From positions 1 to 64,000 of the forward strand of contig NZ_OCTN01000005.1 in the NCBI RefSeq assembly GCF_900231835.1: a stretch of DNA of 64,000 nt, written 5' to 3'. Positions within the stretch are counted from its first letter, which is position 1. Every line of letters begins with the position of its first letter. Below, in pieces: positions 19,120 through 28,168 of this stretch. The stretch comes from Pontivivens marinum (GTDB taxonomy: Bacteria; Pseudomonadota; Alphaproteobacteria; Rhodobacterales; Rhodobacteraceae). Under the pieces are notes generated by a model, which did no database searches, had not been told where the DNA came from, and saw only the letters and a program-made list of their open reading frames with translations. A program made the translations under genes and the position numbers.

Positions 19120-20136
19120 TCAACGGAAAGGTGGGCTGTAGAGCAGGCCGCCATCGGTCCACTGTGCGTTCAGACCACGTGCAAGGCCGATTGCAGTCTC
19201 TTCGCCGATGTTGGCTTCGAAGATCTCAGCGTAGTTACCTGCAACTGCGATTGCGTTCGCAGCCCAGTCAGCTTCGAGGCCGAGCATCTCGCCCAGGTTG
19301 CCCTCGGTGCCGAGCAGACGGTTGATCTCTGGGTTATCAGTACCAGCCATCATCTCTTCGAGGTTCTCGGAGGTAACGCCCAGCTCTTCAGCAGTGATCA
19401 GTGCGTTCAGAGTCCAGCGTGCAATATCACCCCAAACGTTGTCGCCGTGGCGAACAAGCGGGCCCAGTGGCTCCTTGGAGATGATTTCTGGCAGAAGCAT
19501 GTGATCATCAGGTGCCTCGAACGCGGCGCGTGTCGCGGCCAGGCCGGATGCGTCGGTTGTGTACACGTCACATGCGTTTGCGAGATACTGCTGCTGTGCT
19601 TCAGCATTGGTCTCGATTGGCACTGGCTCGTAGGACATTCCGTTTGCACGGAAGAAGTCAGCCAGGTTCAGCTCGGTCGTGGTACCGGTCTGAATGCAGA
19701 CGGTTGCGCCGTCCAGCTCAGTCGCGGAGGTCACACCCAGATCTTTACGAACCAGGAAGCCCTGACCATCGTAGTAGTTCACGCCAACGAATTCGAACTC
19801 AAGATCGACATCGCGGGAGAATGTCCACGTGGTGTTACGTGCCAGCAGATCGATTTCACCCGAAGCAAGCGCGGTGAAGCGGGTGGAGCCGGTCGTAGGG
19901 ATGAACTCAACCTTGGAGCCGTCACCCAGAACAGCCGCTGCAACAGCGCGACAAACCGCAACGTCAAAGCCTTCCCACTCACCAGTCTCGTCCGGAGCAG
20001 CAAAACCAACCAGACCGGTGGTAACGCCGCAACGAAGCGAGTCACGATCCTGAACTTCCGCGAGCGTCTGTGCGGAGGCAGCACCTGCGAGCAGACCTGC
20101 AGTCGCAACTGCGCCGAAGAATACGGATTTTTTCAT
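19120..20136 (-). CDS. aapJ: amino acid ABC transporter substrate-binding protein (AapJ/BztA)
   Basis: Periplasmic binding protein of a broad-range L-amino-acid importer. The 338-residue precursor has a signal peptide MKKSVFFGAVATAGLLAG with predicted cleavage after ASA (residue 22), then a family-3 solute-binding fold: RCGVTTGLVGFAAPD, GFDVAVCRAVAAAV, and ARNTTWTFSRD. The frame is open up to 20400, but AGAGGT six bases before the ATG at 20136 and the signal peptide fix the start. First gene of aapJ-aapQ-aapM-aapP. In Rhizobium and Rhodobacter this system takes up glutamate, glutamine, aspartate, asparagine and others; nitrogen control is common but no clear NtrC site was seen here. Confidence 0.95.
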   Translation of the reverse strand: MKKSVFFGAVATAGLLAGAASAQTLAEVQDRDSLRCGVTTGLVGFAAPDETGEWEGFDVAVCRAVAAAVLGDGSKVEFIPTTGSTRFTALASGEIDLLARNTTWTFSRDVDLEFEFVGVNYYDGQGFLVRKDLGVTSATELDGATVCIQTGTTTELNLADFFRANGMSYEPVPIETNAEAQQQYLANACDVYTTDASGLAATRAAFEAPDDHMLLPEIISKEPLGPLVRHGDNVWGDIARWTLNALITAEELGVTSENLEEMMAGTDNPEINRLLGTEGNLGEMLGLEADWAANAIAVAGNYAEIFEANIGEETAIGLARGLNAQWTDGGLLYSPPFR

Positions 20137-20588
20137 AGAATACCTCTTCCCTGGGTAGCCCGCTGCACAATACAGCGGGATCCGACCTTTGGCCGGGGAT
20201 ATGTTTGCAGCCCTTGGGGCCGAGCCAAAGTGTGGACAAGGTACGCCGCTGTCGTCAAGGGCATGTGTGCAGTGCATATAAAGGTCAATACAACTGACCC
20301 TTAAGCTCATTTCAACGCTCATAACGCAGCTGTGAGGCGCGCAAACTCGCCCTATACGTGTGCTGCTCGATTTACAGATCGGCCCGCGCAGCGGATACAT
20401 TGCTTAACACAGACAGTGCATCGACCAAAATTCGTGTTGGATATCATCATCAGAAGTGATGGGTCAGTTGAGCTGTCCTAACTAACCATACCCGAAGCTA
20501 CATCTCAGTTATGCGCCTGCGCTATGGCGGCTTCGAACCGCGAGCGATAAAATATTTTTTGACACTTTCACAAAGGTTGGCCCGCATC
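20137..20588. other. intergenic region upstream of aapJ and modA
   Basis: About 450 bases between the divergent starts of aapJ and the ModA-like gene. On the aapJ side it holds a 7-bp hairpin (CCCGCTG 20159-20165 with CAGCGGG 20173-20179) in the presumed 5' leader and a GGTCA-N7-TGACC inverted repeat at 20283-20299 near a weak TTGAAA-N17-TGTATT promoter candidate. No other gene was recognised. Confidence 0.45.
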
Positions 20589-21314
20589 ATGTCGTTTCGT
20601 CACGCAGCAATCATAATTGTAGCCAGCACAATCGCCCTCCTGACCGCAGGCGAGTCGCGCTCCGAATCAGTTAGAATCCTTGCTGCCGCATCGATGACTG
20701 AGGTGATTGAGGCATTGAGCGATGGGTTTTCCGACGCGAACCCCGACATTCAGATCAGCACCGTCCTCGCCGGCAGCGGCCTGCTCGCCCGTCAGGTACA
20801 GCAAGGAGTGCCAGCGGACATATATATCAGCGCCAATCCTGAATGGGTTCGATGGTTGCAGGACAGAGATTTCGGCCTGTCCTCACAGGTCATCGCGAGC
20901 AATTCGCTGATCTGGGTTTCGCTAAATGCCGACCCCGCCCAGCAGGCAATTGCACAACAACAACGCATCGCGCTGGCCGATCCTGATTCTGTGCCCGCTG
21001 GCAGTTACGCACGGCAAAGCCTGCAATCTATGGGCTTTTGGCTGGATATTGAGGGGCGCGTCATCCTCGCCACCAATGTGCGGGATGCGCTTGGTTGGGT
21101 TGTCAGGGGGCACGCGCCGGTGGGGATTACCTATGCAACCGATGCGATAGCCTATCCACAACTGTTCACCGACCCTATTGCCGCCGAAACCCATGATCCG
21201 ATCCGGTATGAGGCGCTGGTTTTATCGCCCGCCGGAACCGATTTCGCGGATTACCTGCGCAGCACTGATGCGCAGGCTATTTTAGCAAGCTTCGGCTTTT
21301 TGCCGCCGCTATAA
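20589..21314 (+). CDS. modA: molybdate ABC transporter substrate-binding protein (ModA-like)
   Basis: A 241-residue exported protein with a signal peptide (residues 1 to about 24, hydrophobic core AAIIIVASTIALL) and the ModA pattern: VRILAAASMTEVIEAL, a GSGLLARQVQQGVPADIYISA segment (shortened here to GSGLLARQVQQGV), and IALADPDSVPAG. ModA captures molybdate or tungstate in the periplasm. Upstream in-frame codons from 20511 were rejected because they precede the signal peptide. The modB and modC partners are absent: the next gene is on the opposite strand and overlaps its stop by six bases. Confidence 0.85.
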   Translation: MSFRHAAIIIVASTIALLTAGESRSESVRILAAASMTEVIEALSDGFSDANPDIQISTVLAGSGLLARQVQQGVPADIYISANPEWVRWLQDRDFGLSSQVIASNSLIWVSLNADPAQQAIAQQQRIALADPDSVPAGSYARQSLQSMGFWLDIEGRVILATNVRDALGWVVRGHAPVGITYATDAIAYPQLFTDPIAAETHDPIRYEALVLSPAGTDFADYLRSTDAQAILASFGFLPPL

Positions 21315-21791
21315 ATCAAAGACCATGCAGGTGGTGGAGCCGGTTGCGTATAGCTTTCCGTCCTCGACCCCGACGATCCGTCCCTCGGAGATTCCGGTCT
21401 TGCGGCCAACATGGCTGGCCTGACCGATTGCGCGCACTTCACCGGAATGTGCAAAGAGCGGGCGGATGATATTTATCTTATATTCCAAGGTGGTATAGCC
21501 CTGCCCCTTGGGCAAACAGGTCTGGATCGCACAGGCCATGCAACTGTCCAGCAGGGTGCCAAACCAGCCGCCATGGACGCTGCCAATGGGGTTCATCACG
21601 TCGAAACTTGGCTTGGCGCGGAAGGTTACCTTGCCCTCGACCGCCTCCTCCATCCAATAGCCGACTGTGCGTGCAATTGGCGGGGATGGCAGATCACCGC
21701 GTTGAATAGACTGAATAAATTCCAGCCCACTCATCGATGCGATGGTTTCACGTGTGGGCAATTCATCAACTGAATCAACGAAACGAACCAT
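21309..21791 (-). CDS. PaaI family hotdog-fold thioesterase
   Basis: A 160-residue protein with the hotdog thioesterase core: NPIGSVHGGWFGTLLDS (the HGG motif and following helix), GQGYTTLEYKINIIRPL and an IGQASHVGRKTG strand pair. Such enzymes hydrolyse acyl-CoA or hydroxyphenylacetyl-CoA thioesters. GGGAG lies eight bases before the ATG at 21791; the longer frame to 21827 overlaps the gene upstream and lacks support. Last gene of the rarA-crcB-rluC-HAD-atp12 string, five bases after the atp12 stop. Confidence 0.83.
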   Translation of the reverse strand: MVRFVDSVDELPTRETIASMSGLEFIQSIQRGDLPSPPIARTVGYWMEEAVEGKVTFRAKPSFDVMNPIGSVHGGWFGTLLDSCMACAIQTCLPKGQGYTTLEYKINIIRPLFAHSGEVRAIGQASHVGRKTGISEGRIVGVEDGKLYATGSTTCMVFDL

Positions 21792-21796
21792 ATCAA

Positions 21797-22507
21797 TTAC
21801 TCCCGAACGAGATTGAGGAAGCTGCACGCCTCCTGCAACGCCGTAACCTTGCGCGTGCGATTGGCGATTGCCTCATCATCCGCGCCCCAGAATTGTTCCT
21901 GCCACAGCGCGTCCAGTTCGGACAGGCGAATCGCCTCTGCCGCATCGATGCGCCCCTCAAGCAGGGCAAAGCCAAGGATCAGGCTGCCCGGCAAGGTCAC
22001 GAAATCATGAAACGCCGTCAGCACAAACGGATCCAGAGCATCGGTTGCATCACGCAAAACCTGCAATGAGCTTTCCGGTTGTGGATGCGGGATCAGGCCA
22101 ACGATCCGCAGCAAGGGCGCGTTCAGGGCCTCAGTCGCCCAGACGAGGTGGGGTTCCCAATGCTGGTTTTGCTCACGAACCAAGCTTTCCGGCCCCTCGG
22201 CACGATAGCACAGCAAATCCGTACCGCCGTAATCGGCCAGCATTTCAACAACGGCGCTGCGCTGGGGCAGTACCTTGTCCAAGGTGGAGTTCGCAGCACG
22301 GGTCAGCGGCATCGTATCGGGGCGGACCGCTTCCTCCTGCGCGGCCCATTCCGCGGCGATTCCATTGGCAAGCGCCTGCGCAGGCACGATCAAGGGCGTT
22401 TTACCCGGCGTGCGAATGCCACGACCGTCTAGCGTGACGGCAAATCCACCATCGCGCGGCTCAACTGCGGTTTCTTTCCAGAACCGCTTTTTTTTCCATT
22501 CACTCAT
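21797..22507 (-). CDS. ATP12 family F1-ATPase assembly chaperone
   Basis: Atp12 binds the F1 alpha subunit during ATP synthase assembly; it is found in mitochondria and alphaproteobacteria. The 236-residue protein begins MSEWKKKRFWKE, has a FAVTLDGRGIRTPGKTPL segment (cited here in part as VTLDGRGIRTPGK) and a DLLCYRAEGPESLV block, both typical of the family. Its ATG overlaps the TGA of the HAD gene (ATGA), showing translational coupling. Confidence 0.92.
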   Translation of the reverse strand: MSEWKKKRFWKETAVEPRDGGFAVTLDGRGIRTPGKTPLIVPAQALANGIAAEWAAQEEAVRPDTMPLTRAANSTLDKVLPQRSAVVEMLADYGGTDLLCYRAEGPESLVREQNQHWEPHLVWATEALNAPLLRIVGLIPHPQPESSLQVLRDATDALDPFVLTAFHDFVTLPGSLILGFALLEGRIDAAEAIRLSELDALWQEQFWGADDEAIANRTRKVTALQEACSFLNLVRE

Positions 22508-23160
22508 GTCAGCAACGGCACCAATTGGTCGAAATGTGTCAAAATATCCGAGGCTCCGGCGGTGCGCAGGTCCTCATCAGGATGATAGCCCCACGACACG
22601 CCGATACTGCGCACGCCTGCGGCGCGCCCCATCTCGATATCAAATGTCGTGTCACCAATCATAACGGCAGCATCAGCCGCCACGCCGCTCTCGGCCAAGG
22701 CAGTATGAACCATGGATGGGTGCGGCTTTGATGGATGCCCGTCCGCAGTTTGAATGGTTGTGAAAAACCGGCCAATATCGTGGGCGGCAAAGACGTGATC
22801 GACGCCGCGCCGTGCCTTTCCAGTCGCCACACCCAGCTGCCAGCCCGCATCGGCCAAGCCCTGCAACGCGGCCAACGCACCGGGATAGAGCGGAACGGAT
22901 GCTTCACCACCGGTTGCGGCCCGTTGAGCAACAAATTCAGCGCGGTAGGCATCTGTTAGGGCGACAATACCTGCTGCATCAACCTCAACCGGGGCCAAGC
23001 GGGTCATTGCCTGTGGCAAGCTAAGCCCCACGATGGACAGGACAGCATCGCGGCTGGGCACCGTCAGACCCATCTGTTCAAATGCAGCCGCCATGGCCCC
23101 GACGATCAACACCTGTGAGTCGATCAGCGTGCCATCCATGTCAAAGATTGCGAGCTTCAT
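22504..23160 (-). CDS. HAD-IA family hydrolase (phosphoglycolate-phosphatase-like)
   Basis: A 218-residue haloacid-dehalogenase phosphatase. Motif I is FDMDGTLIDS (nucleophile Asp7), motif III is VATGKARRG, and motif IV is GDTTFDIEMGRAAG. The cap is the small helical C1 type, as in phosphoglycolate phosphatase and PpaX. The substrate cannot be named. It overlaps by four bases (ATGA) both with rluC upstream and atp12 downstream. Confidence 0.9.
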   Translation of the reverse strand: MKLAIFDMDGTLIDSQVLIVGAMAAAFEQMGLTVPSRDAVLSIVGLSLPQAMTRLAPVEVDAAGIVALTDAYRAEFVAQRAATGGEASVPLYPGALAALQGLADAGWQLGVATGKARRGVDHVFAAHDIGRFFTTIQTADGHPSKPHPSMVHTALAESGVAADAAVMIGDTTFDIEMGRAAGVRSIGVSWGYHPDEDLRTAGASDILTHFDQLVPLLT

Positions 23161-24200
23161 TCAAGATCCTCGAACGGATCGCCGGAAACGCCCCTGGTTT
23201 CCCAGCCGAATGTCTCCCAAGTGCGGGCCATATGTTCGGGCAGTGGCGCGGTAAAGCTCAACTTCGAGCCATCCATCGGATGTTCGATAAATACGAAGCG
23301 GGCATGCAGGTGCAGCTTACGGCTGATCGCCCCGCCCAATTGCGCACCCCAGCCATCACCATCATTGGTTTGGCTGTTGCCACCATATTTACCGTCGCCA
23401 ATGATCGGGTGCCCGATCTCCGCCATATGTGCGCGCAACTGATGGGTACGGCCGGTAATTGGCGACAGGGCAACCCACGCGGCGCGCTGACCTGCGCCCT
23501 CCATCACCATGTAATCAGAAACGGCACGTTTGGCGCCCTCCGTCCGGTCAACATGGTCGGGATGGACGGCGACCATCTTCTCACCCGCGCCATTCGGGCC
23601 ATGACCACCGGCCTTAACCAAACCGTAGCGGATCGTACCGGCGCGTGGGTGAGGCATGCCAGCAACCACGCTCCAATAGATCTTGCGCGTGCGGCGCGCC
23701 TGAAAACCACGGGCGAGGGCCGCAGCCGCGCGCCCTGTGCGGGCCATAATCAGCACACCGGATGTGTCGCGATCCAGACGGTGCACCAAACGGGGCGGCG
23801 CATCGGCGTCAAAGCGCAACGCCTCTGCCATGCCGTCAATGTGACGGGTTTGTCCCGAGCCGCCCTGCACCGCCAAACCGGCCGGTTTGTTCAGGACGAT
23901 CATGTGCTCGTCCTTCCACATCACGGCTTCGCGGATCATCCGTGTGTCCGCCTCACTGACCAGCGGGCGGTTATGAACGGCAGGTGCTTCATTCGTGGGC
24001 AGCGGCGGCAGGCGTAAAACCTGCCCCTCGGCCAGTCGGGTGTTCGATTTTACACGACCACCATCAATGCGAACCTCACCCTTACGACACATCTTTTCGA
24101 TGCGCCCCTGTGTGATCTGGGGAAAGCTTTTGCGGATCCAACGATCCAGCCGCTGGCCCTCCGCCTCGGAATCCAGGGTTATTGTTTGTACGCCGCTCAT
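23157..24200 (-). CDS. rluC: RluA family 23S rRNA pseudouridine synthase (RluC-like)
   Basis: Isomerises uridines to pseudouridine in 23S rRNA (RluC: positions 955, 2504 and 2580 in E. coli numbering). The 347-residue protein has an N-terminal S4 RNA-binding domain (GQRLDRWIRKSFPQITQ...) and the catalytic HRLDRDTSG motif with its Asp, then GRTHQLRAHM. The frame is open up to 24566, but the ATG at 24200 gives the conventional start and overlaps the crcB stop as ATGA. Assignment to RluC rather than RluD rests on overall look only. Confidence 0.85.
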   Translation of the reverse strand: MSGVQTITLDSEAEGQRLDRWIRKSFPQITQGRIEKMCRKGEVRIDGGRVKSNTRLAEGQVLRLPPLPTNEAPAVHNRPLVSEADTRMIREAVMWKDEHMIVLNKPAGLAVQGGSGQTRHIDGMAEALRFDADAPPRLVHRLDRDTSGVLIMARTGRAAAALARGFQARRTRKIYWSVVAGMPHPRAGTIRYGLVKAGGHGPNGAGEKMVAVHPDHVDRTEGAKRAVSDYMVMEGAGQRAAWVALSPITGRTHQLRAHMAEIGHPIIGDGKYGGNSQTNDGDGWGAQLGGAISRKLHLHARFVFIEHPMDGSKLSFTAPLPEHMARTWETFGWETRGVSGDPFEDLE

Positions 24201-24571
24201 GTGAAAATCGTCCTCGCTACCGCTGCGCCTGCAAATATCGCTCCGAGACCCAGCACGAGGCTCGCGCTCGCGTACCCTCCGGCCAGACCAAAGCGGCCCT
24301 CTTCGATCAAGCGCATCAGATCGAGGGAAAATGTTGAGAATGTCGTGAAGCCGCCCAGCAGCCCTGTGGTTAGAAACAATGAGAGCTGTGCGTTGCCAAC
24401 GCCCCGCCGCACCAGCCAGATCGCCGCCATGCCCATCAGGAATGAGCCGAGCACATTGATGCAAAGCGTCACCGAGGCGAAATCCGAAACACCTATTCGA
24501 ATGGCCAGACGACCCGCCAAATAGCGCATGGACGCGCCGATTGCACCACCGAGGGCAACGACCCAAATCAT
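24197..24571 (-). CDS. crcB: fluoride efflux channel CrcB (Fluc)
   Basis: A 124-residue four-helix membrane protein that exports fluoride as a dual-topology dimer. Typical motifs are the start GGAIGASMRYL and GGFTTFSTFSLDL in the third helix, which holds the fluoride-path Phe residues. A fluoride riboswitch would be expected in some bacteria; none was recognised in the 76 bases before the start. It follows rarA and overlaps rluC. Confidence 0.93.
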   Translation of the reverse strand: MIWVVALGGAIGASMRYLAGRLAIRIGVSDFASVTLCINVLGSFLMGMAAIWLVRRGVGNAQLSLFLTTGLLGGFTTFSTFSLDLMRLIEEGRFGLAGGYASASLVLGLGAIFAGAAVARTIFT

Positions 24572-24647
24572 GTTAATATCACTGACTTATTCATGCGCCT
24601 GTCTACGCCCGCCATTACCTCAAATTCAAGGGGCGCGGCCCGCCATG

Positions 24648-25958
24648 TCAGCTCGTTTCGTTACGGCGCGCGCGTAGTTTGGCGAAATAATCCACGCGTT
24701 TTTTCAACTCGCGTTCTGCACCCCGTTCGACAGGCACGTAATACACGCCGCGCTTCATGGTTTCGGGGAAGTAATCCTGCCCCGAAAACCCATCCTCGGC
24801 GTTGTGATCATAGTTATAGCCGACGCCGTAACCCTCATCCTTCATCAGACGGGTTGGGGCGTTGAGAATATGTTTTGGCGGTGGTTCCGAGCCATATTCC
24901 TTGGCCGAAATCATCGCTGCCTTATAGGCGACATAGGCCGCGTTGGATTTCGGGGCCAGCGCGAGGTAGATAACAGACTGCGCCAGCGCTAGTTCACCCT
25001 CAGGACTGCCCAGCCTCTCATATGTATCCCAACTTTGCAGGCATATTGCTTGAGCTTGCGGATCGGCAAGGCCGATATCCTCCACCGCCATTCGGGTGAT
25101 ACGGCGCGCCAGATATCGCGGATCCTCACCGCCCTGCAACATCCGCCCCAGCCAATAAAGCGCCGCGTCAGGGTCCGACCCGCGCACCGATTTATGCAGC
25201 GCGGAGATCAGGTTGTAATGCTCGTCCCCTGATTTATCATATTTACTGGCACGTCTGGTGAGCCGCGATGTCAGCGCATCAATGCCAACAGGCTTGGTCG
25301 CCCCCCAACTCAACACCTGTTCCGTTAGGTTGAGCAGAGCGCGCCCGTCGCCATCCGCCATTTCGGTTAGGGCTTCACGTGCATAACCATCCAACGGTAG
25401 CGCGCCGTCCTCCTGCTCCACCCGTTGCAGGATTTTTTCCAGTGCGATCAGGTCCAACCTTTTTAGTGTGATGACCTGTGCACGGCTGAGCAAAGCGGAG
25501 TTCAGTTCAAAGCTGGGATTTTCGGTCGTGGCTCCGACCAGAACAATGGTTCCATCCTCCATATGGGGGAGAAAGCCGTCCTGTTGCGCCTTATTGAACC
25601 GGTGGATTTCGTCCACGAACAGCAACGTACCGCCGCCATTCGCACGACGGATTTTCGCAGCATCAAAGATTTTACGCAGGTCCGGCACGCCGGTGAAAAT
25701 CGCACTGATCTGCACGAATGTCAGATCGGTTTCGGCGGCAAGCAGTCGCGCGATCGTTGTTTTCCCAACACCCGGCGGGCCCCAGAAAATCACGGAGCCA
25801 AGATTGCCCGCAGCCAGCATTGCTCCCAGCGGCCCCTCGGCCCCCAGCGCATGATCCTGCCCGATTACATCCGACAGGGTGGCCGGTCGCATCCGATCGG
25901 CAAGCGGTCGCGGCATGTCCCGTCCGGCGGGCGTCGATGAGTCAAATAAATCGGCCAT
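24648..25958 (-). CDS. rarA: replication-associated recombination protein RarA (MgsA)
   Basis: A AAA+ ATPase of the clamp-loader branch that acts at stalled replication forks. The 436-residue protein has Walker A GPPGVGKTT (residues about 60-68), Walker B LLFVDEIHRF, sensor 1 GATTENPSF, and the MgsA C-terminal domain ending in YFAKLRARRNETS. First gene of a likely operon with crcB, rluC, the HAD hydrolase, atp12 and the thioesterase. Confidence 0.95.
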   Translation of the reverse strand: MADLFDSSTPAGRDMPRPLADRMRPATLSDVIGQDHALGAEGPLGAMLAAGNLGSVIFWGPPGVGKTTIARLLAAETDLTFVQISAIFTGVPDLRKIFDAAKIRRANGGGTLLFVDEIHRFNKAQQDGFLPHMEDGTIVLVGATTENPSFELNSALLSRAQVITLKRLDLIALEKILQRVEQEDGALPLDGYAREALTEMADGDGRALLNLTEQVLSWGATKPVGIDALTSRLTRRASKYDKSGDEHYNLISALHKSVRGSDPDAALYWLGRMLQGGEDPRYLARRITRMAVEDIGLADPQAQAICLQSWDTYERLGSPEGELALAQSVIYLALAPKSNAAYVAYKAAMISAKEYGSEPPPKHILNAPTRLMKDEGYGVGYNYDHNAEDGFSGQDYFPETMKRGVYYVPVERGAERELKKRVDYFAKLRARRNETS

Positions 25959-26023
25959 ATCCAGCAGATAGTCGGCTTAGCGGTGATGCGCAAATTCAGT
26001 TTCGTTTGGCTATGGTTCAGAAA

Positions 26024-26050
26024 CGAAAAACCCGGCGCATTGGCCGGGTT
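26024..26050 (-). terminator. intrinsic terminator after rplQ (end of alpha operon)
   Basis: Minus-strand stem AACCCGGC / GCCGGGTT (26050-26043 with 26036-26029) followed by TTTTTCGTTT. Confidence 0.88.
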
Positions 26051-26075
26051 CTTCCTAATCAGATGCGTGTGAAAT

Positions 26076-26495
26076 TTACTCTTCAGCAGCTTCTTCAGCA
26101 GCCAGACGAGCCTTGTCGCTTGCGCCCTTTGCGGACACATCGCGGTCAACCAGCTCGATGATCGCCATTGGCGCCATGTCGCCATAACGGAAGCCAGCCT
26201 TGAGAACGCGTGCGTAACCGCCGTTGCGGTCCTTGTAGCGTGGCCCAAGGATGTCCATCAGCTTTGCAACAGCAGCATCCTGCTTCAGCTGGGCGTGGGC
26301 CAGACGACGACCGTGCAGGTCGCCCTTTTTGCCCAGCGTAATCAGCTTGTCGATGATGCGCTTCATTTCCTTCGCCTTAGGCAGCGTTGTCTTGATCTGC
26401 TCATGCTCGATCAAGGACACAGCCATGTTCGAGAACATAGCCTTCCGGTGCTCGTGGGTCCGGTTGAGTTTACGGTAGCCATTACCATGACGCAT
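26076..26495 (-). CDS. rplQ: 50S ribosomal protein L17
   Basis: L17 lines the outside of the peptide tunnel exit in the large subunit. The 139-residue sequence begins [20 protein letters not shown] and carries a C-terminal tail rich in Ala and Glu that is usual in alphaproteobacteria. Last gene of the alpha-operon segment, 112 bp after rpoA, and followed by an intrinsic terminator. Confidence 0.98.
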   Translation of the reverse strand: MRHGNGYRKLNRTHEHRKAMFSNMAVSLIEHEQIKTTLPKAKEMKRIIDKLITLGKKGDLHGRRLAHAQLKQDAAVAKLMDILGPRYKDRNGGYARVLKAGFRYGDMAPMAIIELVDRDVSAKGASDKARLAAEEAAEE

Positions 26496-26582
26496 ATTTC
26501 TATTCCTTCTTCGCTTTTATGCTTTGTCTGGCGGTCCATGCGTGGTGGCCGCTCTCCTTGGGGCGGAATTGCCCAGTCGTTA

Positions 26583-26600
26583 GGGGGCCCGAAGGCCCCC
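26583..26600 (-). promoter_or_regulatory. rpoA/rplQ intercistronic hairpin
   Basis: A perfect 7-bp stem GGGGGCC / GGCCCCC capped by a UUCG tetraloop (on the minus-strand RNA) lies eight bases past the rpoA stop. No T tract follows, so mRNA stabilisation or processing is more likely than termination. Confidence 0.55.
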
Positions 26601-26607
26601 CGAAAAA

Positions 26608-27624
26608 TCAGAACTGATCTTCGTATTTCTTGGCCAGATCCTCGATATTCTCTGGCGGCCAATCTACGATATCCATACCGAGGTGCAGGCCCATTCCGGT
26701 CAGCACTTCTTTGATCTCGTTCAGGGACTTGCGGCCGAAGTTCGGCGTGCGCAGCATTTCTGCTTCGGTCTTCTGAATCAGATCGCCGATATAGACGATG
26801 TTGTCGTTCTTGAGGCAGTTTGCCGAACGCACAGACAATTCCAGCTCGTCCACTTTCTTGAGCAGAAGCGGGTTGAACTCCAGATCCTCCTCTTCCTCGG
26901 CGCGGGTAGCGGCCTCAGGCTCGTCAAAGTTGACGAAGACGTTGAGCTGATCCTGAAGAATGCGCGCTGCGTAGGCAACTGCGTCCTCAGGGGAAATCGA
27001 ACCATCGGTTTCGACATTCAGCGTCAGCTTATCATAGTCGAGCACCTGACCCTCACGGGTTGGCTCCACTTTGTAGCTAACTTTACGTACAGGCGAGAAC
27101 AGCGCGTCGACCGAAATCAGGCCAATCGGTGCATCCTCAGGACGGTTTTTGTCCGCTGCAACATAGCCCTTACCGTTTTCAACGGTCAGTTCCATATACA
27201 CAGACGCACCATCGTCGAGGTGACAGATCACGTGCTCTTTGTTCAGAACCTCGATGCCTGCGCTCTCGGAAATGTCGGCGGCAGTAACGAGGCCCGGGCC
27301 CTTTGCGGAGATCGAGAGACGCTTAGGTCCATCAACTTCCATAGCAATCGCGACACCCTTGAGGTTCAGAACGATGTCGGTGACGTCTTCACGCACACCA
27401 GCAACGGACGAAAACTCATGCAGAACGCCGTCGATTTGTACGGACGTGATCGCGGCGCCCTGAAGCGAGCTCATCAGCACGCGACGCAGGGCATTGCCCA
27501 GTGTCAGGCCAAAGCCACGCTCAAGCGGCTCAGCCGAGGCTGTTGCAAAACGCTTAGGGTCATTTCCAGGCTTAATTTCAAGCCCGGTCGGGCGGATGAG
27601 CGCCTGCCAGTTCTTGTGGATCAT
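26608..27624 (-). CDS. rpoA: DNA-directed RNA polymerase subunit alpha
   Basis: The alpha subunit seeds RNA polymerase assembly and contacts UP elements and activators. The 338-residue protein shows the N-terminal dimerisation domain ([12 protein letters not shown]..., [17 protein letters not shown]), a Glu-rich linker near residue 240-250, and the C-terminal domain with the helix-hairpin-helix [18 protein letters not shown]. Preceded by rpsK (142 bp gap) in the usual alpha-operon order. Confidence 0.98.
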   Translation of the reverse strand: MIHKNWQALIRPTGLEIKPGNDPKRFATASAEPLERGFGLTLGNALRRVLMSSLQGAAITSVQIDGVLHEFSSVAGVREDVTDIVLNLKGVAIAMEVDGPKRLSISAKGPGLVTAADISESAGIEVLNKEHVICHLDDGASVYMELTVENGKGYVAADKNRPEDAPIGLISVDALFSPVRKVSYKVEPTREGQVLDYDKLTLNVETDGSISPEDAVAYAARILQDQLNVFVNFDEPEAATRAEEEEDLEFNPLLLKKVDELELSVRSANCLKNDNIVYIGDLIQKTEAEMLRTPNFGRKSLNEIKEVLTGMGLHLGMDIVDWPPENIEDLAKKYEDQF

Positions 27625-27766
27625 CTAATATCCTCCATACCAGTTCCCTGCCGGATCCTTTGCCGGGAACGCCCGAGGGATTCACCGTGTCCGAAGTAGA
27701 CTTCAAACGGGTTGGAGTGCGGGCAGGTCTGGCCCGCACGCACCCCAGAATTTGTAGTGCCGAAGG

Positions 27767-28156
27767 TTAAACCCGGCGACGCTTTGGCGGACGGCATCCG
27801 TTATGCGCGATTGGTGTCACGTCACGGATCGCCGTGATAGTGAAGCCAACAGCAGCCAGAGCACGCAATGCGCTCTCACGGCCGGAACCTGGGCCCTGCA
27901 CCTCAACGTCGAGCGTGCGCATACCGTGCTCCTGAGCCTTGCGACCAGCATCCTCAGCAGCAACCTGTGCAGCATAAGGTGTGGATTTACGCGAGCCTTT
28001 GAAGCCCATCGTGCCGGACGAGGACCATGCAATTGCATTGCCCTGCGCGTCGGAGATGAGGATCTTCGTGTTGTTGAACGAAGAGTTTACGTGTGCGACG
28101 CCTGCCGAGATATTCTTGGAGACTTTTTTCTTCGCGCGTACTTTTTCACGAGCCAT
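27767..28156 (-). CDS. rpsK: 30S ribosomal protein S11
   Basis: S11 forms part of the platform and the mRNA exit path of the small subunit. The 129-residue sequence has [18 protein letters not shown] and ends in [11 protein letters not shown], both diagnostic. It follows rpsM after a 12-bp gap. Confidence 0.98.
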   Translation of the reverse strand: MAREKVRAKKKVSKNISAGVAHVNSSFNNTKILISDAQGNAIAWSSSGTMGFKGSRKSTPYAAQVAAEDAGRKAQEHGMRTLDVEVQGPGSGRESALRALAAVGFTITAIRDVTPIAHNGCRPPKRRRV

Positions 28157-28168
28157 GTTTAAGCCTCC

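Noticed and set aside
18718-20304. 528-codon plus-strand open frame
   Set aside because: Opposite aapQ and aapJ, both certain; Cys-rich composition typical of a shadow.
24572-24647. Fluoride riboswitch before crcB
   Set aside because: The 76-base gap does not show the conserved fluoride-aptamer pseudoknot sequence.
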